The position numbers and the translations under genes were made by a program. From Symbiodinium natans (Eukaryota > Sar > Dinophyceae > Suessiales > Symbiodiniaceae), in assembly GCA_905221605.1 (NCBI GenBank), contig CAJNDS010001780.1, forward strand, positions 588,589 to 652,588: a stretch of DNA of 64,000 bases, given 5' to 3'. This document shows positions 54,737-64,000 of this stretch, piece by piece. The notes under the pieces were generated by a model. It was not told where the DNA came from. It saw only the letters and a program-made list of their open reading frames with translations, and made no database searches. Within the stretch, counting starts at the first letter, position 1. Every line of letters starts with the position of its first letter.

Positions 54737-57700
54737 ATGTCGGCTGGTCTCGCGACCACGGTGGCTGCTCACTGGAAGGCATGTGGCTCCCATTTGGGAA
54801 GTTTAGGGTTTATAGGGTTTATGGGGTTTAGGTTTTGTTTTTGGGTTTTTTAGGGTTTAGGGTGTCCGGGTATCCTGCTATTCTTTGGGTTTATGTTAGG
54901 GGTCCCTCATGATCGTAAAGCGCCATGTAGGGTTTCGGGTTTCTGGGCTTCGGGATCCTAGGATCTTCAGGGCTCAGGGATCCTAGGGTTTTAGGGCTTA
55001 GGGATCCTCGGGTTGTCGGGCTCAGGGAGCCGAGGGTTTTTGGGCTTGGGGATCTTAGGTCTTTAGGGTTTAGGGAGTCCAGGGTACAGGGATCCTAGAG
55101 GTTTGTAGGGCTTCGGGATTTCATGGCTTTTAGGGCTTAAGGGTCCTAATTCTTTCGTGTTTAAGCACCCGTTTTTTTTTGTCCGGGGCCTCATGAGCTA
55201 GAGCTTTCGAAGCCGCCTGAAACCTGTCGATAGGCTCTACTTTCCCCTGTGCGGGGTGTAGGGGTTGAGTTTATTCGGGCTCAAGAAGTCTCCTTCTCCA
55301 TTACTTGGAAAACAGGGTGGGCCCCTTCTTCGCCATTTTTTTTGGGCAGGCTTAGATTCCCTGCCAAACCCCTTCTTTAGGGTTTAGGGTTTAGAGTCTA
55401 GGGTTTTGGGTTTCGGGTTTAGGGTTTAGCCAAAAGGGGTTCCCTTTTTGACTCCGAGTTGGCTCGGGAACCTAGACCCTTTGCCGTCTACAGGCTGCCT
55501 ACACAGGGTTGAAATCATCTGAGGGTTTGTGCAGTGTGGTAGTTTTCGAAATTTGGGTGCCATCCTGCTAGTTTTTGTGTCTTGTCTTAGGGGTCCCCTA
55601 TTTTGGCAAGCCCCCATATAGGGCCTCGGAGGAGTCACGCGGATAGTGTCGGGTTTGCGGTTTTGGGTGAAGGGTTGAGGCGTAGGCGTATCTCAGAACT
55701 GCTTGCTTGGCAGACGTTCGTGCGGACGGACGCGGCGGTGCCGCCGCCTGTGTTTGCACCGCTTGGCTCGCTGTTCGGGTGCAACGTGGCGCGTCTTCCC
55801 TTCTTCCCCCATCAAACCGCTATTCCCTTATGGTCCCTATATAATAAGTGTACTATAATAACCCCCAGAACCCGATTCTAATGATTAAGGCCCCTATATT
55901 ACCCCTTTCAGCTCAAAGTACCTAGAGTCCCATAGAAGCCGTTGACAGCATAGTTCCGGCCCCACCAATCATCCAAAAGCTCATGCGGGCGACCTGAGTT
56001 ATGGATTCTGGTGGAGCCTTTGTTTTTGTTGTTCCATCCAGCTTGGTTTTTCGCCAGTTAGTTGGGTTAGTTGGTGGTTTAGGGTTTGCTCACTAGGGCC
56101 TTGGGTCTAGGACCCAGTTCTAGGCTCCATCCAGCGGCTTGGGTGTGCAGGGGACAGGGTTTAGGGCACAGGGGTTTGTTGGGTTTTCACCAGAGGGCTC
56201 CGACCCTGAATATCAAGACGCAGCATTCGGGGTTCCGTTGTGTTGTTTTCATTTTTTCGTTTGACTTTTCCGAGCCCCACTGGTCGTCTTATTTTGACCT
56301 AGGGAGCAACAGGTGGGCGTAGGGTTTGGGGGGTTCAAGGTTTTCCTGGGACCCTCCTTTTATGGGTTATGCCTACGAGTTAAGGGTAGTTACTACTAAA
56401 CTGCAGGTAAATAGGGTCCCAGGTTGAGGGTAAGATTAGTGAGGAAGTAAACTGCTAGCCTTCGTGGGAAGTTTGGGGTTTAGCCGGGGACCCTCCTCCC
56501 ATCTACCTGTGAGACCTTCAGCAGTCGATTCCAAGCGAAGCCTCAACCGACTCACCGATACACCTTCCATGGACCCTGAGAACACGCAATATACGATGTT
56601 CGTAGACTACTCAAGGAGCATATCGTTGTAAAGTGTTTTTTAGGATCGCCCACAAACAAAAGAGGTGTTTCTTTTTTTTTTTTTTTTGGGGGGGGGGGGG
56701 GGGGGTTGTCCCTAGGGGGGGAGGGGATTGTCCCTACACCCAAACCCAAGCCCCACCAAACCTCTGCCAGCCCTAAACCCTAAACCCTAAACCCCTAAAC
56801 CCTAAACCCTAAACCCTAAACCCTAAACCCCTAAACCCTAAACCCTAAACCCTAAACCCTAAACCCTAAACCCCAAACCCTAAACCCTAAACCCTAAACC
56901 CCAAGCCTCTGCCAGCTTATGCTGCGGCTGAGCACCCTCAACTTCTGCAAGATCTACATGGCATCCCTGGCACGCTTGTAGGCTTATTGTTGGTTAGCAG
57001 GGAATGGGGGTTTGGGGTTTGGGGTTTAGGGTTTAGGGTTTAGGGTTCAGGGTTTAGGGTTTAGGGTTTAGGGTTTAGGGTTTAGGGCCGGATGAGGTAC
57101 CCTATACAATCCCTTGAAGGGTACATATAGGGCCTAATTCCCTCATTCCCTACTAACCAACAGAAAGGTAGTGGGCTGCGTGGGCTCTGGAGCGATTGCT
57201 TTGTTGCTCCAATGCTTGCGCTTTAAAGCCGTTGTTGCTAGACCCCTTTTTTGGGATATGTGCTTGACCCTAGGTAGGATTAGGGGGACCAGGGAACCCT
57301 TCTCAACCCTCTTCTGGCGATCTTAGACAGGGACCTTATTGAGAGGGTCTATTTCCAAGCGTCCCCTGCTTGAGAAGGCCCATTGGATCTCAGACTTGGG
57401 GCTTTCGGGTGTCAGGGTTGAGGCTGCCCTGTTCTGGGTTTTCGAGGCCCATCTTCAACGTTTGAGCTTGCTTGCTGGGGCCTTCTTTTTTTTTTTTGGG
57501 GGGGGGGGGGGGGAGCGTACTCCCGCCCCCAAACGCTAAACTCTAAACACCACACCCTCAACCTTCGAAAGCCCGCAACCCTTGACCTTGAGCTTCGGCA
57601 TCCGAGCTGGGTGCAATGCAAGCGCACTGCCCCTGTTTTGGCAATGTTCTCTGCCTTTAGGGCACGACAGTCTTATGGGGAATGATTGTTTAATTTTGAC

Positions 57701-60700
57701 TGATATCAATTCCGAACGGCCATTGACAGCTACACAAGGAAAGGCGCCCTATGACAAAGCATGTTTCGCCTTCTTTACAGCTGCCTTCAAGGCTACCCTG
57801 TCCGACGGTGAACCCGAAGCCCTAAACCCCAAACCCTAAACCCTAATCCCTAAACCCCAAACCCCAAACCCCAAGCCCTAAACCCTACCATCCAGCCCCC
57901 CACGATTCCAAGCCCAGGCCATGCTCGTGCTCCGTATTACCATCATGTGGCCCCGGGGCCCAGGAGAGTTCAGGGCTTATAATACTCTCTAGTTTAGGGT
58001 TTAGGGTTTCGGGTTTGGGGTTTGCGTTTTGGGGTTTGTAGGGTTTAGGGTTTGACTTAGGGTTCGATCACAGTTCAGGTTTGGGGGTTAATAAAGGGGG
58101 CCACTTGGGGTTTAGGGCTTTGGGTCATTTATGGTTTGCGTAAGTTTAGGGTCATGGGCTTTGAGCCGTTCAGGGTGTAGGAGCCCCTGGGTGCAAAGCC
58201 CTGAAACCGAAACCCGTTTTAGGGTCTAGGGTTTAGGGTTCAGGGTTTAGGGTTTAGGGTTTAGGGTTTAGGGTTTAGGGTTTAGGGTCTAGGGTTTAGG
58301 GTTTAGGGTTTAGGGTTTAGGGTTTAGGGTTTAGGGAAACCAATCCTCTAAGCCGACCAAGCCTTCAGAGGCCAGGCGGGAACTGAGACATGAGAGCCCC
58401 AAACTAGGCACCAAGATCATCCCCATGTAAGCCCTATAAGGAGGGGCCCCCCGAGTTATAAGCAGAGTTATAAGGACCCTTAAATTGGGATATAATCCGA
58501 GCTCCTGTTTAATTGGGGCCCCCCCCCCCCCACAATAAGGAAGGCAGGGTTCCGCAATAGTTGGACCATGGCCCCGTATGGTTTCTCTATTAAAAAACAA
58601 CAAGAACCCAAACGTCCCTGCAGAAGAAAAAAGCTTTCCGAAAGGCAGAGTTTCGAAATGTGACAACCCCCCCCAAACAAAAATTCTTAAATGTGGGGGG
58701 TTTGGCCCATACGAAATCCATCGTAATGGAAAGTAGTCTTCCGGCAGGAATCCGGGCAAAAAAATGTTCTTTAAATCTGGGGGGTTTAATTAAACAGGAG
58801 CTCGGACTAAGGATCCTAACTTATAAGGTTATAAGTCCCTTAACTCGAGTTAGTTTAGTAAGGGGCCCCTTCTTGTATATGGTCATCTCTCGAAACGATG
58901 GTCCCTATAAGAGTTCTAGGGCTTAGGGTACTTCTCAAAATTATGGTTTGTTGGGGTCCCCATTATAAGGCGCCCCCTCTCATTTAACTTTGAGAACTGA
59001 CCATATAGCTATGCCATGAGCTACTTGTCAATAGGCCTGAGCCCTAAACCCCATACACCCTGTAAGCCCTCTGAACCCAATAGCCCCTCTACTAAGACTT
59101 GGAACCCTGTAAGCCCGCTAAGCCGTACAAACCTTATGCACTCCTTATGCCCCCACCCCCCCAGCCCCCCCAAAAAAGAAACAGACTCCATAAAAGCCCT
59201 AAACCCTAAACCCTAAAGCTCAAAGCCCTAATGAAGTGCGGGGAGGGGAGTTTTGTGCTTGCCCAGGTTCCCGAACATCAACCCGTACCGCCAGCCGTTC
59301 TACTCGATGATCCAGCTTACCGACCCTTGCACCTTCTTGGGTTTGGGGTTTAGGGCTTAGGGGTTAGGGCTTACAGTTTTTGGGTTTAGGGTTTAGGGCT
59401 TAGGGGTTAGGGCTTACAGTTTTAGGGTTTAGGGTTTAAGGTTATAGGGTTTAGGGTTTCGGGTTTAAGGTTTCAGGGTTCAGGGTTTAGGGTTTAGGGG
59501 ATGTTCAGGGGTTCGGGTGTAGTTTTTCAGGGCTTGGACTGCTGCAGCGGTGCGCTGCTTTTGTGTTTGTTGCGCGTTTGGGGTTTAGCGTTTAGGGTTC
59601 CGGGGCTTGCTGGTTGTCAGTGAACGAGAGCCGCAACACGCAGGCCATAGGAACCACAAAACACAGGACTCCGCCATTGCATACACCCCGTGTCTTCATG
59701 TCGTAAGCCCATCACATCCTGAACCGTGAACCCTAAACCCTAAACCCTGAACCCTAAACCCTTAGCGTAACCCTAAACCCTGAACCCTGATCCGGAACCT
59801 TAAGCCCGTATACCCAGGCCTAGTTCTACTCTAGACCCTACTGCTTCCTTGAACCTGCTCATAGCAACCCTAAACCCTAAACCCTAAACCCTAAACCCTG
59901 AACCCTGAACCCTGAGCTGCCAACAGCTCACGAAAGCTTCCCTGAACCCTAAACTAACATGAGCTCCGAGAACCGAACCCTGAGCCCCTGAACCATGAAC
60001 TTTAGGGTTTAGGGTTTAGGGTTTAGGGTTTAGGGTTTAGGGTTTAGGGTTTAGGGTTTAGGAAAGCCTAGTTTAGGGTGTAGGGTATCAAGAAGTCCTA
60101 TGAACAGCCAAGGATCCCTACCTGAACCTATTCAGGCGCTTTATGGCCGTTGCGTCTCGGGACGGGCGTGTTTAGGATCTTCGAATTTAGGGTGTAAGGT
60201 TTTGGTTTTGTTTGAGTTCTGAAACCCAGGGCTTCAAGACTTGTGGATTAGAACTGGGGCTTAAACCCTGTACCCCGATCTGCCCCCAAAACTCTAAACA
60301 CTAAATCTGAAATACTGCGGGCGGTTCCAGCGCAAAGAAATGGGCGGAACCTGAGGCCTCAAACCCTAAACCCTAAACCCTAAACCCTAAACCCTAAACC
60401 CTAAACCCTAAACCCTAAACCCTAAACCCTAAACCCTAAACCCTAACCCCGCTAGTACCTAAGCTTGAGGGCTTGGCCTTGGGCGTCTAGGGGAGCCCAG
60501 GACCCTTAGCAACTGAACCCTTGACCAGGGGTTTAGGGTTTAGGCTTTCTGGCTTAGGGGCTTAGGGTTCAATCATGGTTTGGGGCTTAGGGGTAGCGCT
60601 GCACAGGACGTGGGTAGGGAAAGAACCTTCGGCAAAAACCAAAGCTATTCCTTCAGTGTCTTGGGGAGACCCTAAACCCTAAACCCTAAGGCGTAGGTGG

Positions 60701-62199
60701 GTAGTTGGGTAGCCTGCTGCGAAGGCTTGAAAGAGACCTTAAGCTTTCTGAGTCGTGGGTGGGTATAGGGTGTAGGGTCGGGTTTGGGTTTGGGGTTTAG
60801 GGCTTAGGGCTTATAAGGCATTTCCTCTCCGGGTTTGCACAGGGGGTGGATGCCGCCTATCTTTGGCATTGACCTGTCCGTGATCTTGGCCTTCGTGGTT
60901 ATCCAGGCAGGGCACAACCCTAAACCCTACTACAGGGGCCTTAATAATTGGAATAGGGTTTGGGGTATTTTTTATAGTATCGACCTTCAGGGACCATGAG
61001 GGAACCATTTTCTTAATAATTCCGACCCTTATATTACCTAAACCTCAAAAACATGCACTGACTTTGTTTGTTTGGCCCTAAGTGTTTTGCATACTTTGGG
61101 GTCCAGGTTGACCCTCAATCTGAAGTTGGCACGAAGGTGCGAAGAGCATAGCGGGCTTCGAGTTTTCAAAATCTGAGGGCTTAGGGCCTCAGATACAGGG
61201 GGATCAGGGCGAAGATAGAGAACAGGGAAGGTGCCCACCTGCATGCTCTTGCTAAGGAAGCCCCAAACCCCAAAACCCCCAGACCCTGAACGCCAAACCC
61301 CAAACCCCAAAACCCCCAGACCCCAATACCCCGGAAGCCCGAACTTCGGCCTTGACATTCCCAGATTCAATTAGGGCTTATCTAGGGTTTAAGCTTTTAT
61401 GGGTTTTAGCTTTAGGGTTTAAATGGGGTTTGCATGGGGTTCATGCAAGGTTTCAAGCTACAATAAGATTTGGTGCTTTGAGACTTCTAACGTGTAAGGC
61501 TGGAGGTTTATGAGGTTTCGGGTGTAGGGCTGAGGGCTACAGGGGCCCTAAAACCCTAAACCCCAAACCCTACAGTTCTTCAACAACTGGGAGGGGCACC
61601 CCCAGTTCTAAGTACAGTGGAGTTTTAAGGACCCCTAAATTGGGTTGCCAAGATCCTAAGTCCCTTAGCTGTAGCTAGTATAGTAAGGGGGCCCCCTTCT
61701 TGTAGGTTTTAGGGTCTAGGTCTCCGGTCGAAGTGTCGGACACCTGTCAACATTCTTAGGAGCTCTTGTTTTGGGACCTTGGACCCAGAAATCAAGCGGT
61801 TGCTAGGGCGCACATCATTCTGTTTAGGGCTTCGGTTTACGGCTTGCAAACGCAGATGAACGGAAAAGTATGTTCGATGGGCTCCCAAGTAACCCTAGCA
61901 TGGTCCTTTCGTCTTTGTCAGAGGGTCATATGCGCTCCCGAGGGCTTCTCGCTTGCGGTTTTAGAGCTCCAAAAGGCCAGGGCACACGCTGAAGGCTTTT
62001 GTGCCATCAGGCTTACCATGTCATGACGTTCCTTTCATGACAACAACACTCTAATTTGGGTGTATATTAGGGGTGCCCGTTTCAAGAAATGCCCTTTATA
62101 AGCCCCAACTCTGAATGCCCCCCCCCCCCCCCCCCCCTTCCCCGAAGCCTGCATGGTTCCGAGGCCGCGATCGACAACTTGACCATCAGCCCCTTTTGA
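54737..62199 (+). CDS. YggT/YLMG-family membrane protein, about 8 exons
   Basis: Inferred exons: 54737-54778, 55714-55788, 56916-56969, 57918-57949, 59267-59321, 60113-60135, 60843-60906, 62164-62199; total 381 nt, all junctions in phase. The core reads FCKIYMASL-AMLVLRITIMW, FPNINPYRQPFYSMIQLTDP, YLNLFRGWMPPIFGIDLS, VILAFVVIQ. This matches YggT proteins (two membrane segments around WFPNIN..PF..L..LTDPYLNLFR...PP..G.DLSP.LAF). In algae and plants, relatives (YLMG) sit in plastid thylakoids and are linked to cytochrome b6f haem or nucleoid organisation. Introns are GC-AG except the GA-AG one after 59321. The core is strong; the first exon (start ATG 54737), second and last are less certain. 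Confidence 0.85.
54950..55150 (+). repeat. Minisatellite of telomere-like plus GGGATCCTAGG units
   Basis: Degenerate tandem units of about 33 bp, each GGGATCCTAGGGTTTTAGGG-like. Lies in the intron after YggT exon Y1. Confidence 0.8.
56346..56422. mobile_element. Family 1 miniature element
   Basis: CTGGGACCCTCC on the left, AGGGTCCCAG on the right. The interior (GGGTAGTTACTACTAAACTG) is nearly identical to the intron-forming copy at 32627-32713. In the YggT intron after 55788. Confidence 0.85.
56672..56705 (+). repeat. Compound homopolymer T16-G18
   Basis: A T run passes directly into a G run. Similar T12-G16 at 57486-57513 and, on the minus strand, T15-G35 at 63363-63412. Confidence 0.9.
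56768..56908 (-). repeat. CCCTAAA array ending 7 bp before YggT exon Y3
   Basis: About 19 CCCTAAA units with two CCCCTAAA variants. Confidence 0.93.
56916..57949 (+). CDS. YggT first membrane segment exons (Y3, Y4)
   Basis: 56916-56969 encodes LMLRLSTLNFCKIYMASL and 57918-57949 encodes AMLVLRITIM plus TG of Trp. Together they form a hydrophobic helix ending in the conserved WFPN turn. The intron opens with TTTAGGG-type DNA and closes with CCCTAAA-type DNA. Confidence 0.78.
57184..57840 (+). other. Unassigned open islands in YggT intron Y3/Y4
   Basis: 57184-57240 reads VVGCVGSGAIALLLQCLRFK with AG left and GC right, phase 0. 57700-57800 reads TQGKAPYDKACFAFFTAAFK. Either might be an alternative exon, but skipping both gives the better YggT reading. 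Confidence 0.25.
58213..58337 (+). repeat. TTTAGGG array
   Basis: About 17 units with a few TTCAGGG/TCTAGGG variants, in YggT intron Y4/Y5. Confidence 0.93.
58436..58894. mobile_element. Family 6 element split by a nested inverted-repeat element
   Basis: Outer halves match family 6 (GGGGCCCCCCGAGTTATAAG at left; TTAGTAAGGGGCCCCTTCTT at right). Inside, GAGCTCCTGTTTAATT at about 58498 is inverted at about 58787-58803 (AATTAAACAGGAGCTC), marking a nested element of about 300 bp. Confidence 0.65.
59267..60906 (+). CDS. YggT diagnostic exons (Y5-Y7)
   Basis: 59267-59321 (FPNINPYRQPFYSMIQLT), 60113-60135 (DPYLNLF plus AG) and 60843-60906 (GWMPPIFGIDLSVILAFVVI plus Q). The Y5/Y6 junction has GACCC at the intron start and GATCC at the next exon start, a GA-AG intron bounded by a near-repeat. 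Confidence 0.9.
60000..60062 (+). repeat. TTTAGGG array
   Basis: Eight to nine perfect units, 50 bp before exon Y6. The orientation here is opposite to the usual 3'-end arrangement. Confidence 0.93.
60360..60446 (-). repeat. CCCTAAA array
   Basis: About 12 perfect units in intron Y6/Y7. Confidence 0.94.
61593..61706. mobile_element. Family 6 miniature element, well preserved
   Basis: GGAGGGGCACCCCCAGTTCT on the left and GTAAGGGGGCCCCCTTCTTG on the right. Interior AAGGACCCCTAAATTGGGTT matches other copies. In YggT intron Y7/Y8. Confidence 0.7.
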
Positions 62200-63119
62200 G
62201 ATGGCTTGTGCCATACTTTTTCGAACGGCCGTTACGGTCTTGGGGGGTCTAGGCCTGAGGGTTTCTGATCGATTATTTAGTGGTCAGGGGTTGCTTAGAG
62301 TTACATCTGATGGAGTTTTTGGTGTGTGCTGCATCAACCCAACGGCCACGTCTACGGCCCTGCAATCTGAAAATTCCAGTACAGCGCTATATCCTTAACC
62401 CCAGCTTAACCCTACATTCTAAACCCCGAACGCGGGCAGCCCAAAAACTTCTTGGCGAAAGCGGCTGATGTCGGAATCCGTGTATGCCACGGGGTGAAGG
62501 CCGAGGAAAGAGGCACGTGATGGATTGCTCCCTGGCCCATTTTGTAGGTCCAGCAGACACTCAAGGTGGAGTTTCAAGTATCCACCCTTGAATGAGCGAT
62601 AAACTCAAACCCTAAGCCGAAGCCCTAAACTCAGGGCCAAGCGAGGGGCTCACCAATTTGTCGGGGCTGTTTGGACGTTCGAAAGCGTGTAAATCTCCTG
62701 CCTTCGCAAAGGGTTGGGCTTCGTAAAATCCCTCGCAAGAGCAGTTGCGGGGACAGCTGCTTGAGGGCCCTAAGTATCACAGAAACCCTAAACCCTAAAC
62801 CCTAAACCCTAGATATCAAAGTGAGAAGCCCTGAGCCCCTTTAGAAACCCCTTGTTTCCTACAAAAGCCCACGGTTCTGGAGAAACCCCTTCGACCCAAG
62901 GCCTTAAAGTCCTTAAAGGAAAGCCCTAGGGTTTGGGGCTTAGGGTTTAGGGTTCAGGGTTTAGGGTTTAGGGTTTAGGGTTAGGAAGTTTAGGGTGCAC
63001 TAACATGGACCCTAAGTAGAACTTGCTTAAGTGGTGGGAGTCTCCTGGCTTCCCTCGGCCCCCAAAGAATCTGCAAGGAAGGCAGCCCGGGCTGACTTCT
63101 CTTCAACTTGCTGCGTAGC
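62200..63119. other. Region after YggT stop
   Basis: Short telomere-like runs and one open island, 62440-62499 (PKNFLAKAADVGIRVCHGVK), with AG left and GC right, phase 0. It follows the proposed YggT stop and has no assigned gene; it could be the true YggT terminal exon. Confidence 0.35.
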
Positions 63120-63362
63120 ATGCTTCCGCGAGTCATGGCCCGAACGGAGGAGGAAAAAAAACAGTCGCGAGCCCACAAAGATTCCAGAGCGGCTTCGGGT
63201 TTAGAGTTTAGGGTTGGGGGTTTAGGGTTCAGGGGTTTAGTGGTTTAGGATATTTGGTTCAGGTGTCCGTTTATACAGGTTGAGGGTTTATAGGTAGGGT
63301 TGCAGGCCCAGCCCTCAACCCTAAGCCTATAGGGCTCAAGTAGGCTTACAGCACCCTCTCCG

Positions 63363-63407
<45 letters not shown>

Positions 63408-63705
63408 AAAAAGATATACGTAAAAATCAAAAATACAACACACACACACACAAAATGAATCAGACATAAAGCGCCCTGGGCCCCGTGCCCATTTTGAGTC
63501 ATGGGCTGCCTGCTTGGCGAGAATCGAGATCCTGTGAACTAAACTTTGGGGTTTAGGCTTATAGGGCTTAGGGTAACCCAAACCCCAAACCCTATAAACC
63601 CCAAACTTTCAACCCAACGCCCCCAAATCCTAAAGGTTGAAGGTCTACGAACGACCCAGGGAGCCCAACATCCCGGAATTCATACCCTTCACCTCATGTT
63701 ACAGG
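63120..63705 (+). CDS. Possible first exons of a further gene, unidentified
   Basis: 63120-63188 begins ATG and reads MLPRVMARTEEEKKQSRAHK..., ending before GCGGCT (GC 5' site, phase 0). 63643-63705 reads VYERPREPNIPEFIPFTSCY with AG left, GC right, phase 0. The intron opens with TTTAGGG-type and closes with CCCTAAA-type DNA like kinesin introns. A third block from 63855 (LAMRTSILLKFWDRGMWPDN) is possible. No family recognised. Confidence 0.4.
63363..63412 (+). repeat. C35-A15 compound homopolymer
   Basis: A C run passes into an A run and is followed by a short CA repeat (63439-63453). It lies inside the intron between 63188 and 63643. Confidence 0.92.
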
Positions 63706-64000
63706 GCTTTGGGGGGGGAGGGGTTAGGTTTAGGGTGTAGGGTGTAGGGTTTAGGGTTTAGGGTTTAGGGTTTAGGGTGTAGGGTTTAGGGTTTCGGGTT
63801 TAGGGTTTAGGGTTTAGGGTCTATAGGGCCTAAACACAAAACCCTGAAACGTAGTTGGCGATGAGGACCTCCATCCTTTTGAAATTTTGGGACCGAGGAA
63901 TGTGGCCAGATAATGTCCTCAGGTCTGCGTTGTGCCTCAACCCTCGACCCTATAACCCTAAGCCCTAAACCCGAGAACTAAACTCTGAATTGAACCCTCA

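Noticed and set aside
1-64000. A true chromosome end (telomere)
   Set aside because: Arrays occur in both orientations, are short, and alternate with exons; no terminal array reaches either window end.

Overview
The window looks like nuclear DNA of a dinoflagellate, most likely a symbiodiniacean or another suessialean. Four things point there. Introns start with GC, GA or GT and end in AG, usually followed by G. Telomere-type TTTAGGG/CCCTAAA arrays lie in both orientations through the whole window. Large FNIP (LRR-type) repeat proteins occur as tandem paralogues. Every gene I can assemble reads on the + strand. Nearly all protein information sits in exons of 18-100 nt that are invisible as long open frames. 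I recovered them by reading the non-repetitive islands between telomere-like arrays and checking that peptide, phase and splice signals agree.

Region 1 (1-30216): the 3' part of one kinesin-14 (C-terminal motor) gene. I infer 36 exons (1626 nt, phase-consistent, 541 codons plus stop) spread over 29 kb. Order: coiled-coil tail, neck, complete motor domain (P-loop, switch I, switch II, HVPYRNSRLT), then a short C-terminus ending in TGA at 30214-30216. Of 35 introns, 30 start GC, 3 GT and 2 GA; all end AG. About two thirds open with TTTAGGG-type DNA and close with CCCTAAA-type DNA, so the two intron ends are inverted repeats.

Region 2 (about 30448-50210): a tandem segmental duplication (unit A about 10.8 kb, unit B about 9.0 kb). 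Each unit carries one paralogue of a large protein: TIR-like N-terminal domain, LRR-like segment, ubiquitin-like domain, then 25 (A) or 31 (B) FNIP repeats of 22 residues. Comparing the copies shows introns being born. Copy A has two extra introns that are small inverted-repeat elements flanked by exact 4-bp target duplications (GTAC, GAGA). A third, shared intron has GCTC. The duplicated bases supply the 5' splice dinucleotide (GT, GA, GC) and the element end supplies the AG. Copy A also holds a 1.5-kb element with a CAGA duplication inside its repeat array.

Region 3 (50.2-54.7 kb): telomere-like DNA, miniature elements and several exon-like islands that I could not assign to a family.

Region 4 (54.7-62.2 kb): a YggT/YLMG-family membrane protein in about 8 exons, ending at 62199. 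Region 5 (62.2-64 kb): the possible first exons of another gene from 63120. No rRNA, tRNA, CRISPR array or bacterial-type operon signal was seen. All exon boundaries come from reading by eye and need transcript confirmation.
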